Origin: Xanthomonas dyei
GTDB lineage: Bacteria; Pseudomonadota; Gammaproteobacteria; Xanthomonadales; Xanthomonadaceae
Length of the DNA stretch: 36,262 nucleotides
NCBI RefSeq assembly: GCF_002939865.1
Contig: NZ_MDEE01000042.1
Span: 1-36,262, forward strand
Direction: 5' to 3'
The translations under genes were made by a program, and so were the position numbers. Under the pieces are notes generated by a model, which saw only the letters and a list, made by a program, of their open reading frames with translations, was not told the origin of the DNA and searched no databases. Positions 25,977 to 33,822 of this stretch are shown piece by piece. Position 1 is the first letter of the stretch; the number at the start of each line of letters is the position of its first letter.

Positions 25977-28468
25977 GCAAGCACGTCCAGCGCCAGGTCG
26001 TCGTCCACCTGGGTGGCATGGCGCAACGGCGCATCGGCATCGAACAACAGCGCCAACACCGTCAATGCCAACGACTTGGGCGACTCGCCTTTGCCTTCTT
26101 CATGCGCGGCCAGCACCGGGCCCACGCAGGCCGGGCAGCCGGCCGTGCAATCGCAACCGCGCACCAGCTCGTCCGCACGCTGCAGCAGCTCGGCCTGACG
26201 CAGCCACAGCGGCTCGCTCAAGCCCACGCCGCCGGGGAAGTTGTCATACAGATACACCGTGGGCACGAACGCCTGCTGCAGTTCTACCGCGCCTTGCTCG
26301 CCTTCTTCGACACCGCGCAGTTGCCCGCGCCCGGTCTGGTCGGCCACCGCAAACCACGCACCGTCGCCATTGCCCACCGCCTTTTGCAGGTCGCGCGCAT
26401 CGGCCATCACCGCCACCGTGGCCACCACATGCAGCGCATACGCAGCACCCAGAAATCCATCCAGCGCATCCTGCTTGGACGCGAACGCCTTGCCCAAGGT
26501 GGCCTGCGGCAACTGCCACCACACCGCGGTGGTGTGCAGCTCCTGATCGGGCAGATTCACCGGGCCGTAGCCGATGTTTTCATGCGTGTAGTAGCGGATC
26601 TTTTTATAGCCGGACACGCGCCGCACCACATGCACTTCGCCATGATGCGAGTCGCCGCGCCCGGCCACGCCGCCGTCAAAACGGTCCAGCACCTTCAACT
26701 TGGTGTAGTCGATGCTGTCGGTGTAGTAGTCCACATGCGTGCGCGTCACGTACGCCTTGCGGCCGTCCCAATCCAGCCGTTCCACCTGATACGGGGTGCT
26801 CTGCACCATGTGGATGGCGCCTTCGTACAAGGTGAGCGCAGCGGCGGAATAATCCACCTCGGCGATGATCTGCTGCTTGCCGTCGGTCTTGTCCACCACC
26901 ACGAAGTTGCCGTCGGCCACCGAACGCAGGCTCACCGCATTGGCCGGGTAGCTGTCGGCGATCCACTCCCAGCGGTCGCCTTCCTGATGGATCACTTCGC
27001 TCTCGGCCAGGGCTTCCAGAAACACCAGCGGGTCGATCGGCCCGAACGGCTCGCTGGCAATGAACGGCAATTCGAACGCCGCGCAGCGGATGTGATCGAA
27101 CAGGATCAGCGGTTGATCCGGCGCGATACGCGCATGTTCGGGCGAGGCATCGGCAAAGAAATCCGGGTGGCGCACCACGTACTGGTCCAACGGTTGCGAA
27201 CTGGCCACCAGCACGCCCAACGCCGGTTGCTGGCGCCGCCCGGCGCGGCCAAAACGCTGCCAGGTCGCCGCCACGCTGCCGGGATAGCCATTGAGGATCA
27301 CCACGTCCAGCGCGCCGATATCCACGCCCAGTTCCAGCGCAGAGGTGGACACGATGCCGTCGATGTTGCCCGCGCGCATTGCACGCTCCACCTCGCGCCG
27401 CTCGGTGGGCAGATATCCACCGCGATACGCACGGATACGCGCCGGTTTGCGCGGGTCATGGTCGAAGATGTCCTTCAGGTATTTGGTCAGCACTTCCACC
27501 ATCAAGCGCGTCTGCGCGAACACCAGCGTCTTCAGCCCGCTCTTGATCGCAATGCGCGCAATGCGGTTGCTCTGCGAGCGTGCCGACGCGCGCAGGCCAA
27601 GATCGGCATTGACCACCGGCGGGTTCCACAACAGCACGTGTTTGTCGCCGGTGGGTGCGCCGGATTCGGTGATCGCATGCACCTGTTCTTCGATCAGGGC
27701 CTGCGCGTGCGCATGCGGGTTGCCGATGGTGGCCGAGCACAAAATGAACTGCGGATTGGCGCCATAGAACGCGCAGATGCGCTTGAGCCGGCGCAGCACA
27801 TTGGTGACATGGCTGCCGAACACGCCGCGATAGGTGTGGATCTCATCGATCACCACATAGCGCAGGTTTTCGAAGAACTGCGCCCACTTGGTGTGATGCG
27901 GCAGGATCGCCTGGTGCAGCATGTCCGGGTTGCTCACCACGATGTCGCCGTGCAGGCGGATCGCCTGCCGCGCATCGCCGGGCGTATCGCCGTCGAAGGT
28001 AAAGGCTTTGACGCCCAGTTCGCCGGCGCGGTTCAACTCCAGCAGCTCGGCCACCTGGTCCTGCGCCAGCGCTTTGGTGGGGAACAGATACAGCGCCTTG
28101 GCGCCGGCGGTCATTGCCGCACTCACCACCGGCAGCGTGTAGCACAGCGATTTGCCCGACGCGGTGGGCGTCACGATCGCCACATGCTCGCCGCGCTGCG
28201 TCGCCGCCCAGGCGTCGGCCTGGTGGCTGTAGAGCTGGCTGATGCCGCGCGCGTGCAAGGCGTCCGCCAGCGCGCTCGGCACATCGTCGGGGATCGGCGC
28301 GTAACGGCCTTCGCGCCCGGGCAGGGTGAAGCTGCCGGTGATGCGGTCGTGGTAACGCCGTTCCAGGCGCTGCGTGAGCAGCGCGCCATCGCGGCTGGGC
28401 CGGCCATCGGTGGTGGCCAGCGCGCGTTCGGCGGTTTCGGTGCGGGGAGCGAGGGCAAACGGAGGCAT
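25973..28468 (-). CDS. mrfA: MrfA/YprA-like DEAD/DEAH-box DNA helicase with DUF1998
   Basis: This 831-residue superfamily-2 helicase has Walker A TPTASGKS (Lys106), Walker B D208-E-I-H211 (VVIDEIHTYRG), and motif VI QRFGRAGRR in the second RecA domain. The C-terminal region carries a Cys cluster RGCDCTAGCPACVGP, the zinc/DUF1998 signature of MrfA (YprA), which acts with MrfB to repair mitomycin-type lesions independently of UvrA. The start at 28468 (MPPFALAPRTET) is preferred because GGGAG lies 8 bases upstream. The frame stays open to an ATG at 28567, but that codon lies inside the 46-bp repeat and has no support. Confidence 0.9.
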   Translation of the reverse strand: MPPFALAPRTETAERALATTDGRPSRDGALLTQRLERRYHDRITGSFTLPGREGRYAPIPDDVPSALADALHARGISQLYSHQADAWAATQRGEHVAIVTPTASGKSLCYTLPVVSAAMTAGAKALYLFPTKALAQDQVAELLELNRAGELGVKAFTFDGDTPGDARQAIRLHGDIVVSNPDMLHQAILPHHTKWAQFFENLRYVVIDEIHTYRGVFGSHVTNVLRRLKRICAFYGANPQFILCSATIGNPHAHAQALIEEQVHAITESGAPTGDKHVLLWNPPVVNADLGLRASARSQSNRIARIAIKSGLKTLVFAQTRLMVEVLTKYLKDIFDHDPRKPARIRAYRGGYLPTERREVERAMRAGNIDGIVSTSALELGVDIGALDVVILNGYPGSVAATWQRFGRAGRRQQPALGVLVASSQPLDQYVVRHPDFFADASPEHARIAPDQPLILFDHIRCAAFELPFIASEPFGPIDPLVFLEALAESEVIHQEGDRWEWIADSYPANAVSLRSVADGNFVVVDKTDGKQQIIAEVDYSAAALTLYEGAIHMVQSTPYQVERLDWDGRKAYVTRTHVDYYTDSIDYTKLKVLDRFDGGVAGRGDSHHGEVHVVRRVSGYKKIRYYTHENIGYGPVNLPDQELHTTAVWWQLPQATLGKAFASKQDALDGFLGAAYALHVVATVAVMADARDLQKAVGNGDGAWFAVADQTGRGQLRGVEEGEQGAVELQQAFVPTVYLYDNFPGGVGLSEPLWLRQAELLQRADELVRGCDCTAGCPACVGPVLAAHEEGKGESPKSLALTVLALLFDADAPLRHATQVDDDLALDVLA

Positions 28469-28521
28469 ACGGCGGCTCCCAAAGAGGGGCATGAGACAGG
28501 GGAGGTGTCTCAGGGTATGAG

Positions 28522-28567
28522 ACCAGCGCGCAACCGCCCAGCCTGCCTCACTGAGCGGATTCAGCAA
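28522..28567. repeat. 46-bp direct repeat flanking fic, left copy
   Basis: This 46-bp sequence (begins ACCAGCGCGCAACC, ends GCGGATTCAGCAA) is identical to 29923-29968 in the same orientation. Similarity continues past the right end with a one-base offset (CGGGT). It lies between the mrfA start and the fic stop codon. Confidence 0.9.
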
Positions 28568-28598
28568 CGGGTGCCGTGAGTGCCAGTGCGCTGTCGCT

Positions 28599-29747
28599 CT
28601 AAGCCCGCAACAAGTTCACATAGGCTTGGTAGCTGAAGCTCTGCCCGCGCGCGCGACCGGTCGTTTCCACCAGCACACCGATGTCCTGCAAGGTCGTGAC
28701 GGCTGCGCGCGCGGTGGGATAGGAAACCTCCAGCGCTTGCTGGGCGCGGTCGACGGTGAGCTTGGGCATGGTGGGCAGCAACTCGTAGAGGCGTAGCGCT
28801 TGCAAGGTACTGCTGCCGGTACTCAGCACGCGCTTGCGATCGGCGGCGATCAAGGCGGCGATCGCCACAATGTTGCGCTGGGCCTGTTCGGCCGAGGCCT
28901 CCACAGCCTCCAGAAAGAACGCGACCCATGCTTCCCAATCGCCATGCGTGCGGATGGCTGACAGGTGCCGGTAGTAGTCGTTTTGCTTTGCTTTGAGGTA
29001 GCCGGACACATACAGCAACGGCTCTGGCAGCAACTGCCAGTCTTCCAATAGGGCCGCGATCAACAACCGCCCGATCCGGCCGTTGCCGTCCAGAAAAGGA
29101 TGGATGGTTTCGAACTGCGCGTGCACCAACGCAATCCGTACCAGCGGTGGCAGCGTGGGCTGCGTGTCATGGATGAAACGCTCCAAATCACCGAACACCT
29201 CGGCCAGGCGATCGGCCGGCGGTGGCACGAATGCGGCATTCCCAGGCCGGGTCCCGCCGATCCAATTCTGACTGGTGCGCATGTTGCCCGGCAGTTTGTG
29301 GGCGCCACGCACGCCGGCCAATAGAATCCTGTGGGCCTCGGTCAGCAAGCGCAGCGAGATTGGCAGTCCTGTTGGCGCATGCAACTGCTCGCGGACGAAC
29401 TTGAACGCCTGCAGATAGTTGGTGACCTCTTCCACATCGTCTGCATTGGTCACCGCCAACCCCGCCTCATCGTCGAAGACATCGGTCAGGGTGGCCTGCG
29501 TGCCTTCAAGTTGCGAAGTCAACAGCGCTTCTTGCCGAACAGCGCTGTAGATCAGCCACTCGCTCGACGCCACCAGGCCCGCCATCCCCGTCAGCCGTGC
29601 CAGTGCGACCTCTGCAAGGCGATTGCGCTCCAGATACGCAGCCGAATCCAGCACAGGGGCAGCTGGTGGGAGCGGAGCCGGAACGAACGCCCGTACGGTC
29701 TCGTCATGCGTCTTGATGACGGCGTATGTGCCGGTGACACGTGTCAT
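28599..29747 (-). CDS. Fic family protein (self-inhibited, N-terminal alpha-inh)
   Basis: This 382-residue predicted AMP-transferase has the full catalytic motif H216-P-F-L-D-G-N-G-R-I-G-R227. An inhibitory motif of the (S/T)xxxE(G/N) type lies N-terminal to it at T77-SQL-E81-G82, so it is a class II Fic whose Glu81 should block productive ATP binding until released. The flap region INWIGG-like NWIGGTRPGNAAFVPPP precedes the core. A winged-helix domain ends the protein (VDRAQQALEVSYPTARAAV). It belongs to the widespread Fic/DUF4172-like group with a C-terminal HTH, and no separate antitoxin gene is visible. AAGGAT precedes the ATG. It sits inside a 1.4-kb segment bounded by perfect 46-bp repeats. 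Confidence 0.9.
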   Translation of the reverse strand: MTRVTGTYAVIKTHDETVRAFVPAPLPPAAPVLDSAAYLERNRLAEVALARLTGMAGLVASSEWLIYSAVRQEALLTSQLEGTQATLTDVFDDEAGLAVTNADDVEEVTNYLQAFKFVREQLHAPTGLPISLRLLTEAHRILLAGVRGAHKLPGNMRTSQNWIGGTRPGNAAFVPPPADRLAEVFGDLERFIHDTQPTLPPLVRIALVHAQFETIHPFLDGNGRIGRLLIAALLEDWQLLPEPLLYVSGYLKAKQNDYYRHLSAIRTHGDWEAWVAFFLEAVEASAEQAQRNIVAIAALIAADRKRVLSTGSSTLQALRLYELLPTMPKLTVDRAQQALEVSYPTARAAVTTLQDIGVLVETTGRARGQSFSYQAYVNLLRA

Positions 29748-29775
29748 GCAAGGATCCTTTACTACCAGTGCGGGC

Positions 29776-29795
29776 TATTAAAGGATGCCTTAATA
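29776..29795 (-). promoter_or_regulatory. AT-rich imperfect palindrome upstream of fic
   Basis: TATTAAAGG, three bases, CCTTAATA forms a near-perfect inverted repeat with one bulged base, 29 bp upstream of the fic ATG. It is one of the most AT-rich spots nearby and could be a promoter/operator for autoregulation through the winged helix of the Fic protein. This is inference. Confidence 0.4.
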
Positions 29796-29922
29796 AGCGG
29801 GCGCGTTGTGGAAAGGTTCTTTAGATAGCCCAGCAGTCAACGCGACATGGCTATGGGGAGATTCCACGTCCTGATCAAGTCCAGCGTCGTGGTCGTCCGG
29901 CCAAAGAGTGTGTGTCGGTCAA

Positions 29923-29968
29923 ACCAGCGCGCAACCGCCCAGCCTGCCTCACTGAGCGGATTCAGCAA
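29923..29968. repeat. 46-bp direct repeat flanking fic, right copy
   Basis: Perfect match to 28522-28567, offset 1401 bp. It lies upstream of the hemolysin-III-like gene. The mismatch-free length exceeds typical target-site duplications of insertion sequences, so it looks more like an attachment or recombination site, or a duplicated border. Confidence 0.9.
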
Positions 29969-30044
29969 GCGGGTATCCTGTTGCCCCCACCGCGTCACGC
30001 CGACGCTGCACGCTGCTGGGCGCCCTCCCCCTCGAAGACCCGCC

Positions 30045-30707
30045 GTGCCCGTGCCCCCCCGCGCCATTGCTCCGCACTACAAGACCCCTGCTGCCCGCCG
30101 TGCCGATGTGATCGTGCATGCCGCCGGTCTGTTCCTGTCCATCGTCGGCGGCATCTGGATGGTGTGGCGCGCCCACGCCAACCAGACCATGTTGCTGGCC
30201 ACCTGCGTGTATGCGCTGGGCCTGCTGACCATGTTCGCCTGCTCGGCGGCGTACAACTTCGCCCCGCCGCTGCGCCAACCAATGCTGCGCAAGTTTGACC
30301 ACGCCGGCATCTTCGTGATGATTGCCGGCTCGTACACGCCGTTCTTTCTGGTCGCGCTCGATGGCAGCTGGCGCTGGGCCATGATCCTGACGGTCTGGAG
30401 CGTGGCCTTGTTCGGCGTGTTCGCCAAGCTCTGCCTGCCCGGCATCGCCAAGGGCTTCTGGGTGGCGATCTACCTGCTGCTGGGCTGGGCCGGGATCGTG
30501 GTGGTCGACCAGATGATCGCCGGCCTGGACAGCGCCGTGCTCTGGCTCATCGTTGCCGGCGGCGCGTTCTACACCGTGGGTGTGACGTTCTACGTGCGCA
30601 AATCCTTGGTCTACAACCGCGCCATCTGGCACGCCCATGTGCTGGGCGGCGCGTTGTCGCACTGGTATGCGATCTGGCTGTGCCTGCGCCCGTTGGGTGG
30701 GGTGTAG
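30045..30707 (+). CDS. Hemolysin III / YqfA family membrane protein (PAQR-like)
   Basis: This approximately 220-residue inner-membrane protein has seven hydrophobic segments, including VIVHAAGLFLSIVGGIWMVW, MLLATCVYALGLLTMFACSA, IFVMIAGSYTPFFLVAL and FWVAIYLLLGWAGIVVVDQM. Conserved family polar motifs are present: SAAYNF, KFDHAGIF and WHAHVLGGALSHW, the last two supplying the putative zinc-binding His residues of PAQR proteins. Cytolytic activity is doubtful for the family. The start is uncertain: GTG at 30045 or 30051 gives normal length, whereas the upstream ATG at 29847 would translate through the 46-bp repeat and add unrelated sequence. Confidence 0.82.
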   Translation: MPVPPRAIAPHYKTPAARRADVIVHAAGLFLSIVGGIWMVWRAHANQTMLLATCVYALGLLTMFACSAAYNFAPPLRQPMLRKFDHAGIFVMIAGSYTPFFLVALDGSWRWAMILTVWSVALFGVFAKLCLPGIAKGFWVAIYLLLGWAGIVVVDQMIAGLDSAVLWLIVAGGAFYTVGVTFYVRKSLVYNRAIWHAHVLGGALSHWYAIWLCLRPLGGV

Positions 30708-30786
30708 CGTGCTGTCGATGTCGTCGACCAGTCGCGTCTGCCTGCCTGCTCGATAGCATCGACATGTCATGGATCTGTTGATCGCC

Positions 30787-31092
30787 TTACGACGCCGGCT
30801 TCCAATCAGAGCGCGCAGGTACCGGTGCAAGGATCAGCACCTCGTCGCCGTCGCGTGTGTAGATCAATAGATAGTTGCCGTCTTTGCAGGTGTACAAACG
30901 CGTTCCCGGCAGTGGCCCAGCGTGATAGGTGGCGGCACCATCCAGTGTGTCGCCTTCGGTCTCGATCCGGTCGTCCTGATCACATGCGGCAAAATAGATC
31001 TGCGGATCGGAAATTTCGATCGCGCGCGCCAGTGCCGCGGCGAGCAACGCGGTGCGCGCATCCAGCGCGCTCTGCGTCCAGGCCACGCTCAC
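30787..31092 (-). CDS. RelE/ParE family toxin-like protein
   Basis: This 101-residue protein has the compact layout of ParE/RelE toxins: an N-terminal helical hairpin (WTQSALDARTALLAAALARA), then strands near LPGTRLYTCKDGNYLLIYT and DGDEVLILAPV. ParE toxins act on DNA gyrase, while RelE toxins cut mRNA on the ribosome; the sequence alone leans to ParE because of the antitoxin type. The start is GTG at 31092, overlapping the antitoxin stop by 4 bp (GTGA). Such coupling in antitoxin-first order is standard for toxin-antitoxin pairs. Confidence 0.72.
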   Translation of the reverse strand: MSVAWTQSALDARTALLAAALARAIEISDPQIYFAACDQDDRIETEGDTLDGAATYHAGPLPGTRLYTCKDGNYLLIYTRDGDEVLILAPVPARSDWKPAS

Positions 31093-31562
31093 GCACGCGT
31101 GCCCTTTGCAACCAGTGCTGCCTCAAGCGCCGCACGTTGTTGCGTCTTGAGCGTCTCCATCTGCTGCTTCGCCTGCGCGCTGGAGAGCGCAGAGCGGGGG
31201 TCAGCCAATGCATGCTCGGTCTGAGTGCGTAGCGAGACCGCATAGCGTGCGTCCAACTCCTTGACCTTCATCGCCTCGGAGCGGTCAGGCCGGCGCTTCG
31301 CATTGCCGTCCTCGGTGTCCCACTGCGCAGCGTCCACGTGAAGCACGTCCAATGGCATGCCCATCTCGCGCAATACCTTCAACGCACTTTCAAAACTGCC
31401 AAACCGGCGCGGCGCATTGGCCTTGGTGGCCAGCACACGGGTCTGGTTATGGGTCTGCAGCTGCACGGTCCAGGCACCGGCTTCCCCGATGACCGACGCC
31501 TGCCTGACCGCACTGGCGTCGACCAGGGCGCGCGCGGTCGCCAGCTTGACCAGATTCGTCAT
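31089..31562 (-). CDS. Antitoxin with PaaA2-like C-terminus
   Basis: This 157-residue protein precedes the ParE-like toxin. Residues 1-85 form a mixed domain (TNLVKLATARALVDASAV, GAWTVQLQTHNQ, FGSFESALKVLREMGM) of a type I recall from plasmid-stabilisation antitoxins. The C-terminal 55 residues (DARYAVSLRTQTEHALADPRS, quoted in part; AKQQMETL) resemble the PaaA2 antitoxin pattern of SLADPRP followed by an amphipathic helix, which wraps ParE. The N-terminal part probably binds DNA for autoregulation. An inverted repeat lies 22-36 bp upstream. The Shine-Dalgarno is weak (GGAT). The resemblance is by eye and needs a profile search. Confidence 0.65.
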   Translation of the reverse strand: MTNLVKLATARALVDASAVRQASVIGEAGAWTVQLQTHNQTRVLATKANAPRRFGSFESALKVLREMGMPLDVLHVDAAQWDTEDGNAKRRPDRSEAMKVKELDARYAVSLRTQTEHALADPRSALSSAQAKQQMETLKTQQRAALEAALVAKGTRA

Positions 31563-31583
31563 GGCGCTATCCGGCTAACGTTT

Positions 31584-31598
31584 AGGTGGTAGCCACCT
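31584..31598 (-). promoter_or_regulatory. Candidate autoregulatory operator of the toxin-antitoxin pair
   Basis: A perfect 6-3-6 inverted repeat (AGGTGG, TAG, CCACCT) lies 22 bp upstream of the antitoxin start. It is flanked by a direct repeat GCTAACG at 31574-31580 and 31619-31625. Toxin-antitoxin operons usually carry such sites over their promoter. Function is inferred. Confidence 0.45.
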
Positions 31599-31647
31599 TA
31601 CCATTGATTGGGTCGCCAGCTAACGGTTGTCAGTCAGGCTCGCACTC

Positions 31648-32166
31648 TCACAGCCTGGTCTTCAACACCGCTTCGAACGCCGCATCCGGCGCGATGCTGT
31701 CGGAGAGCACGATCACCGAATGCAGCGTGCCCCGCGCTTGCACGCTGTACTCGAAGCCCACCTGTTTGCCGTTGCGGCTGAATACCTCGATCTCGCTGTA
31801 TTCGCCGATCTCGCCCTCGAAGCGCTCCTGCGTGTAGCCGTGGTCCTTGGCGAAGTTGTTGGCGGCCGAGCGCGCGCCTTCCCAGACGCCATCTTCATAG
31901 GTGATGGGCTGCAGCAGGCTGACCAATTGCGTGGCGCATGGCGTGGTGCTGGTCATGCCATAGCCATCGACCGTGCCCATCAACGGGATGCTGCTCTGGC
32001 TGCGCTTGGGCGTTGCGTTGACGGTGCAGCCAAGCTGCTGCAGCTCGGCCAGGGTGAAATGCTCGGATTCCGGGCGCGGCGGGTCGGGCGGATGGCTGCC
32101 GCTGCAGGACGCCATCAGGCCAGCCAGGGCCACGGGCCAGAGGATGCGGAACGAAACGGTCAACAA
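31648..32166 (-). CDS. Hypothetical lipoprotein
   Basis: This approximately 172-residue protein is predicted to be a lipoprotein: a hydrophobic signal (FRILWPVALAGLMASC) ends in a lipobox with Cys about 20 residues from the chosen start. The mature part contains a Cys pair (LQQLGCTV and TPCATQL) and the motif EIGEYSEIEVFSRNGKQ. I do not recognise the family. No ATG fits; a GTG at 32202 is possible, but TTG at 32166 lies 8 bases after AAGGA and gives a normal lipoprotein signal length. It may share a transcript with the ATP-grasp gene 90 bp upstream. Confidence 0.65.
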   Translation of the reverse strand: MLTVSFRILWPVALAGLMASCSGSHPPDPPRPESEHFTLAELQQLGCTVNATPKRSQSSIPLMGTVDGYGMTSTTPCATQLVSLLQPITYEDGVWEGARSAANNFAKDHGYTQERFEGEIGEYSEIEVFSRNGKQVGFEYSVQARGTLHSVIVLSDSIAPDAAFEAVLKTRL

Positions 32167-32256
32167 CGGCGAGGTCCTTGTAAGCGTTGAGGAAACACAC
32201 ACCAGGTCTGGATCTGTGCATCGTCATCGCATCGGTGCTGCGCCTGCGGTCATGCC

Positions 32257-33354
32257 TCACCGCACCGGCACCCGCATGCCCATGCCATATGCCGGCAATC
32301 GCGCTTCTACCGGTGCGCGCCGTTGCACCCACATATCGCCCATCATCCGGTCCAGCCCGCGGTCCAGGCCGGTGACCATGCCGGCGCCGGGAGTGAAGGT
32401 GAGTTCGCCGAAATACACCTGCCCCTGCTGGATATACCAATCCACGCGCACGTAATCGAAATCGCTCGCCAGCACCTTGCTCAATTCCAGCGCCTGCTCC
32501 AGCAGCGCCGGTGCGCACGGCGGCGAGCGACCGTCGTCGCGGATGCGGTGGAACGGCGTATGCAGGTTGTCCACAAAGAACGTCATCGACAGCTTGGGCG
32601 TATCGAAGCGGCCGTAGATCACCTGCAGCACGTAGTGAAACCGGCCATCCGGCTGCCGGAACATATGGAACTTGTAATCCACCGGCACCTGTTGCGCGTC
32701 GCCGATGTATTGCTCCACCAGAATGCGCGGCGGGATGTTGTGGTAATGGATCTCGCGCTCCATGTCGGAAAAGTCGGTGCGCAGCCAGTCCTTGCAGCGC
32801 GCCACAATGCGCTGCCGCTGCGCCGCGTCCGGCTCATCGCGCACCACTTCCACCATGCTCGCGCCGTGATTGGCCTTGATCACTGTCTGCTCCCAGCGCG
32901 GCAGGCGCAGCAGATCGTCGGGGTTGGCGCTGTCCAGCAGCATCGGGATCAGATGCGCCTGGCCGATCCGCGCCGCCACATACGGCCGCACCGTCACCTT
33001 GTCCGCCAGCCGCTGATACAGCGGGTAATCGCCGTGCACGCATTTGCGGTACAGCACTTTTTCGTTGAAGCAGGTGGGGTGGTACAGATTGGGCAGCCGC
33101 CCGAACGTGTTCAAGAAGTACAGCCGGTCCTGATGCCGCCAGGGCAGCGTCCGCACCAGGCGGCGTGCGCTTTTACGCAACAGGCGTTTGAGGGTGAGCC
33201 CGTCTGGGCGGGGCGCGGGTGCGGGCGGCAGACGCACCGGCGGGGTGTTGGCAAGTGGCGTTGCCGAGCTGGGGAAACACCCGGCCCACGCCTGTCCTGC
33301 AGCGCTTCGCGTCCCCATAGGCTGCGTCTGCAACCCCAGTCCCTGATCGATCAT
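32257..33354 (-). CDS. TupA-like ATP-grasp family protein
   Basis: This 365-residue protein resembles TupA-like ATP-grasp enzymes, which are linked to teichuronopeptide or surface-polysaccharide modification by amino-acid ligation. Characteristic stretches are RLYFLNTFGRLPNLYHPTCF (quoted in part), NEKVLYRK, KVTVRPYVA, VIKANHGAS, ILVEQYIG, VPVDYKFHMF, DFDYVRVDWYI and FGELTFTPGAGM; the last is probably the metal/ATP-binding end of the fold. The first 50 residues are Pro/Ala-rich and poorly conserved in appearance. AAGGAGAG lies 6 bases before the ATG. A perfect palindrome sits about 37 bp upstream. No other surface-polysaccharide genes are nearby. Confidence 0.82.
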   Translation of the reverse strand: MIDQGLGLQTQPMGTRSAAGQAWAGCFPSSATPLANTPPVRLPPAPAPRPDGLTLKRLLRKSARRLVRTLPWRHQDRLYFLNTFGRLPNLYHPTCFNEKVLYRKCVHGDYPLYQRLADKVTVRPYVAARIGQAHLIPMLLDSANPDDLLRLPRWEQTVIKANHGASMVEVVRDEPDAAQRQRIVARCKDWLRTDFSDMEREIHYHNIPPRILVEQYIGDAQQVPVDYKFHMFRQPDGRFHYVLQVIYGRFDTPKLSMTFFVDNLHTPFHRIRDDGRSPPCAPALLEQALELSKVLASDFDYVRVDWYIQQGQVYFGELTFTPGAGMVTGLDRGLDRMMGDMWVQRRAPVEARLPAYGMGMRVPVR

Positions 33355-33822
33355 GACGGCTCTCCTTCTCGGCTATAAATGTGCGTTCCGTCACACAAAT
33401 GTGTGATGTAAAGCACGGTATAACGGTGACGTGAGATGAAGATGGCAAAACGTCTCAATCGGCCTGATTACGCAAAGGCACAGGCGCTTTACGCCTAAAA
33501 ACCGGGTGCCAACCGGGCAACCGGCCGCTACCGTTGTGCAGTGCAAAAGGGTTTTGGACGGACCGTGACGGGCCTGGGATCGGCGCTGTGAGCGGGCGTT
33601 GGCTGGTCGGGCACTTGCCGCCGCCGCCAGGGCCGAGGGCAGTTGCCACGGCCATACCAATGCGTAGGGATGCGGCGCTTGCCGCGACCTTTGCGGCGGC
33701 AGCGCAGGCGAGGCGGGCAACCGATCGACGCGTTATCGAGGCGAGTCACTGCCCGCAACGGCCGCACCTATCTCCGGCGTACGCTATGCCCTCAACCGCC
33801 GGCCACAGGGAGTCTTTCGACC
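33355..33822. other. Divergent intergenic region, ATP-grasp gene and GST gene
   Basis: These 468 bp hold no convincing gene; a minus-strand frame at 33391-33720 lacks a ribosome-binding site and familiar content. It should contain both divergent promoters. TATAGC near 33371-33376 (minus strand) is a possible -10 for the ATP-grasp gene. AGGGAG near 33808-33813 is the likely ribosome-binding site for the GST gene. Confidence 0.4.
33391..33406. promoter_or_regulatory. Perfect 16-bp palindrome upstream of the ATP-grasp gene
   Basis: TCACACA, AA, TGTGTGA is a perfect 7-2-7 palindrome at the expected promoter position of the minus-strand gene. It contains the half-sites of CRP/Clp boxes but in the opposite order (TCACA-N6-TGTGA instead of TGTGA-N6-TCACA), so another regulator is more likely. 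Confidence 0.5.

Noticed and set aside
28469..28567. Upstream start for MrfA giving 33 extra residues
   Set aside because: The start codon lies inside the 46-bp repeat, has no ribosome-binding site, and the extra residues are not part of the helicase fold.
24992..28579. 1195-codon plus-strand open frame
   Set aside because: It is antisense to mrfA/mrfB, which carry intact helicase and exonuclease motifs. Such long shadows are common in high-GC genomes.
28522..29968. 46-bp repeats as integron attC sites
   Set aside because: I see no attC-like paired core sites or hairpin layout in the repeat, and no integrase in the window.
29847..30044. Upstream ATG start of the hemolysin-III-like protein
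   Set aside because: It would translate the 46-bp repeat and give 66 residues of unrelated composition before the first membrane segment.
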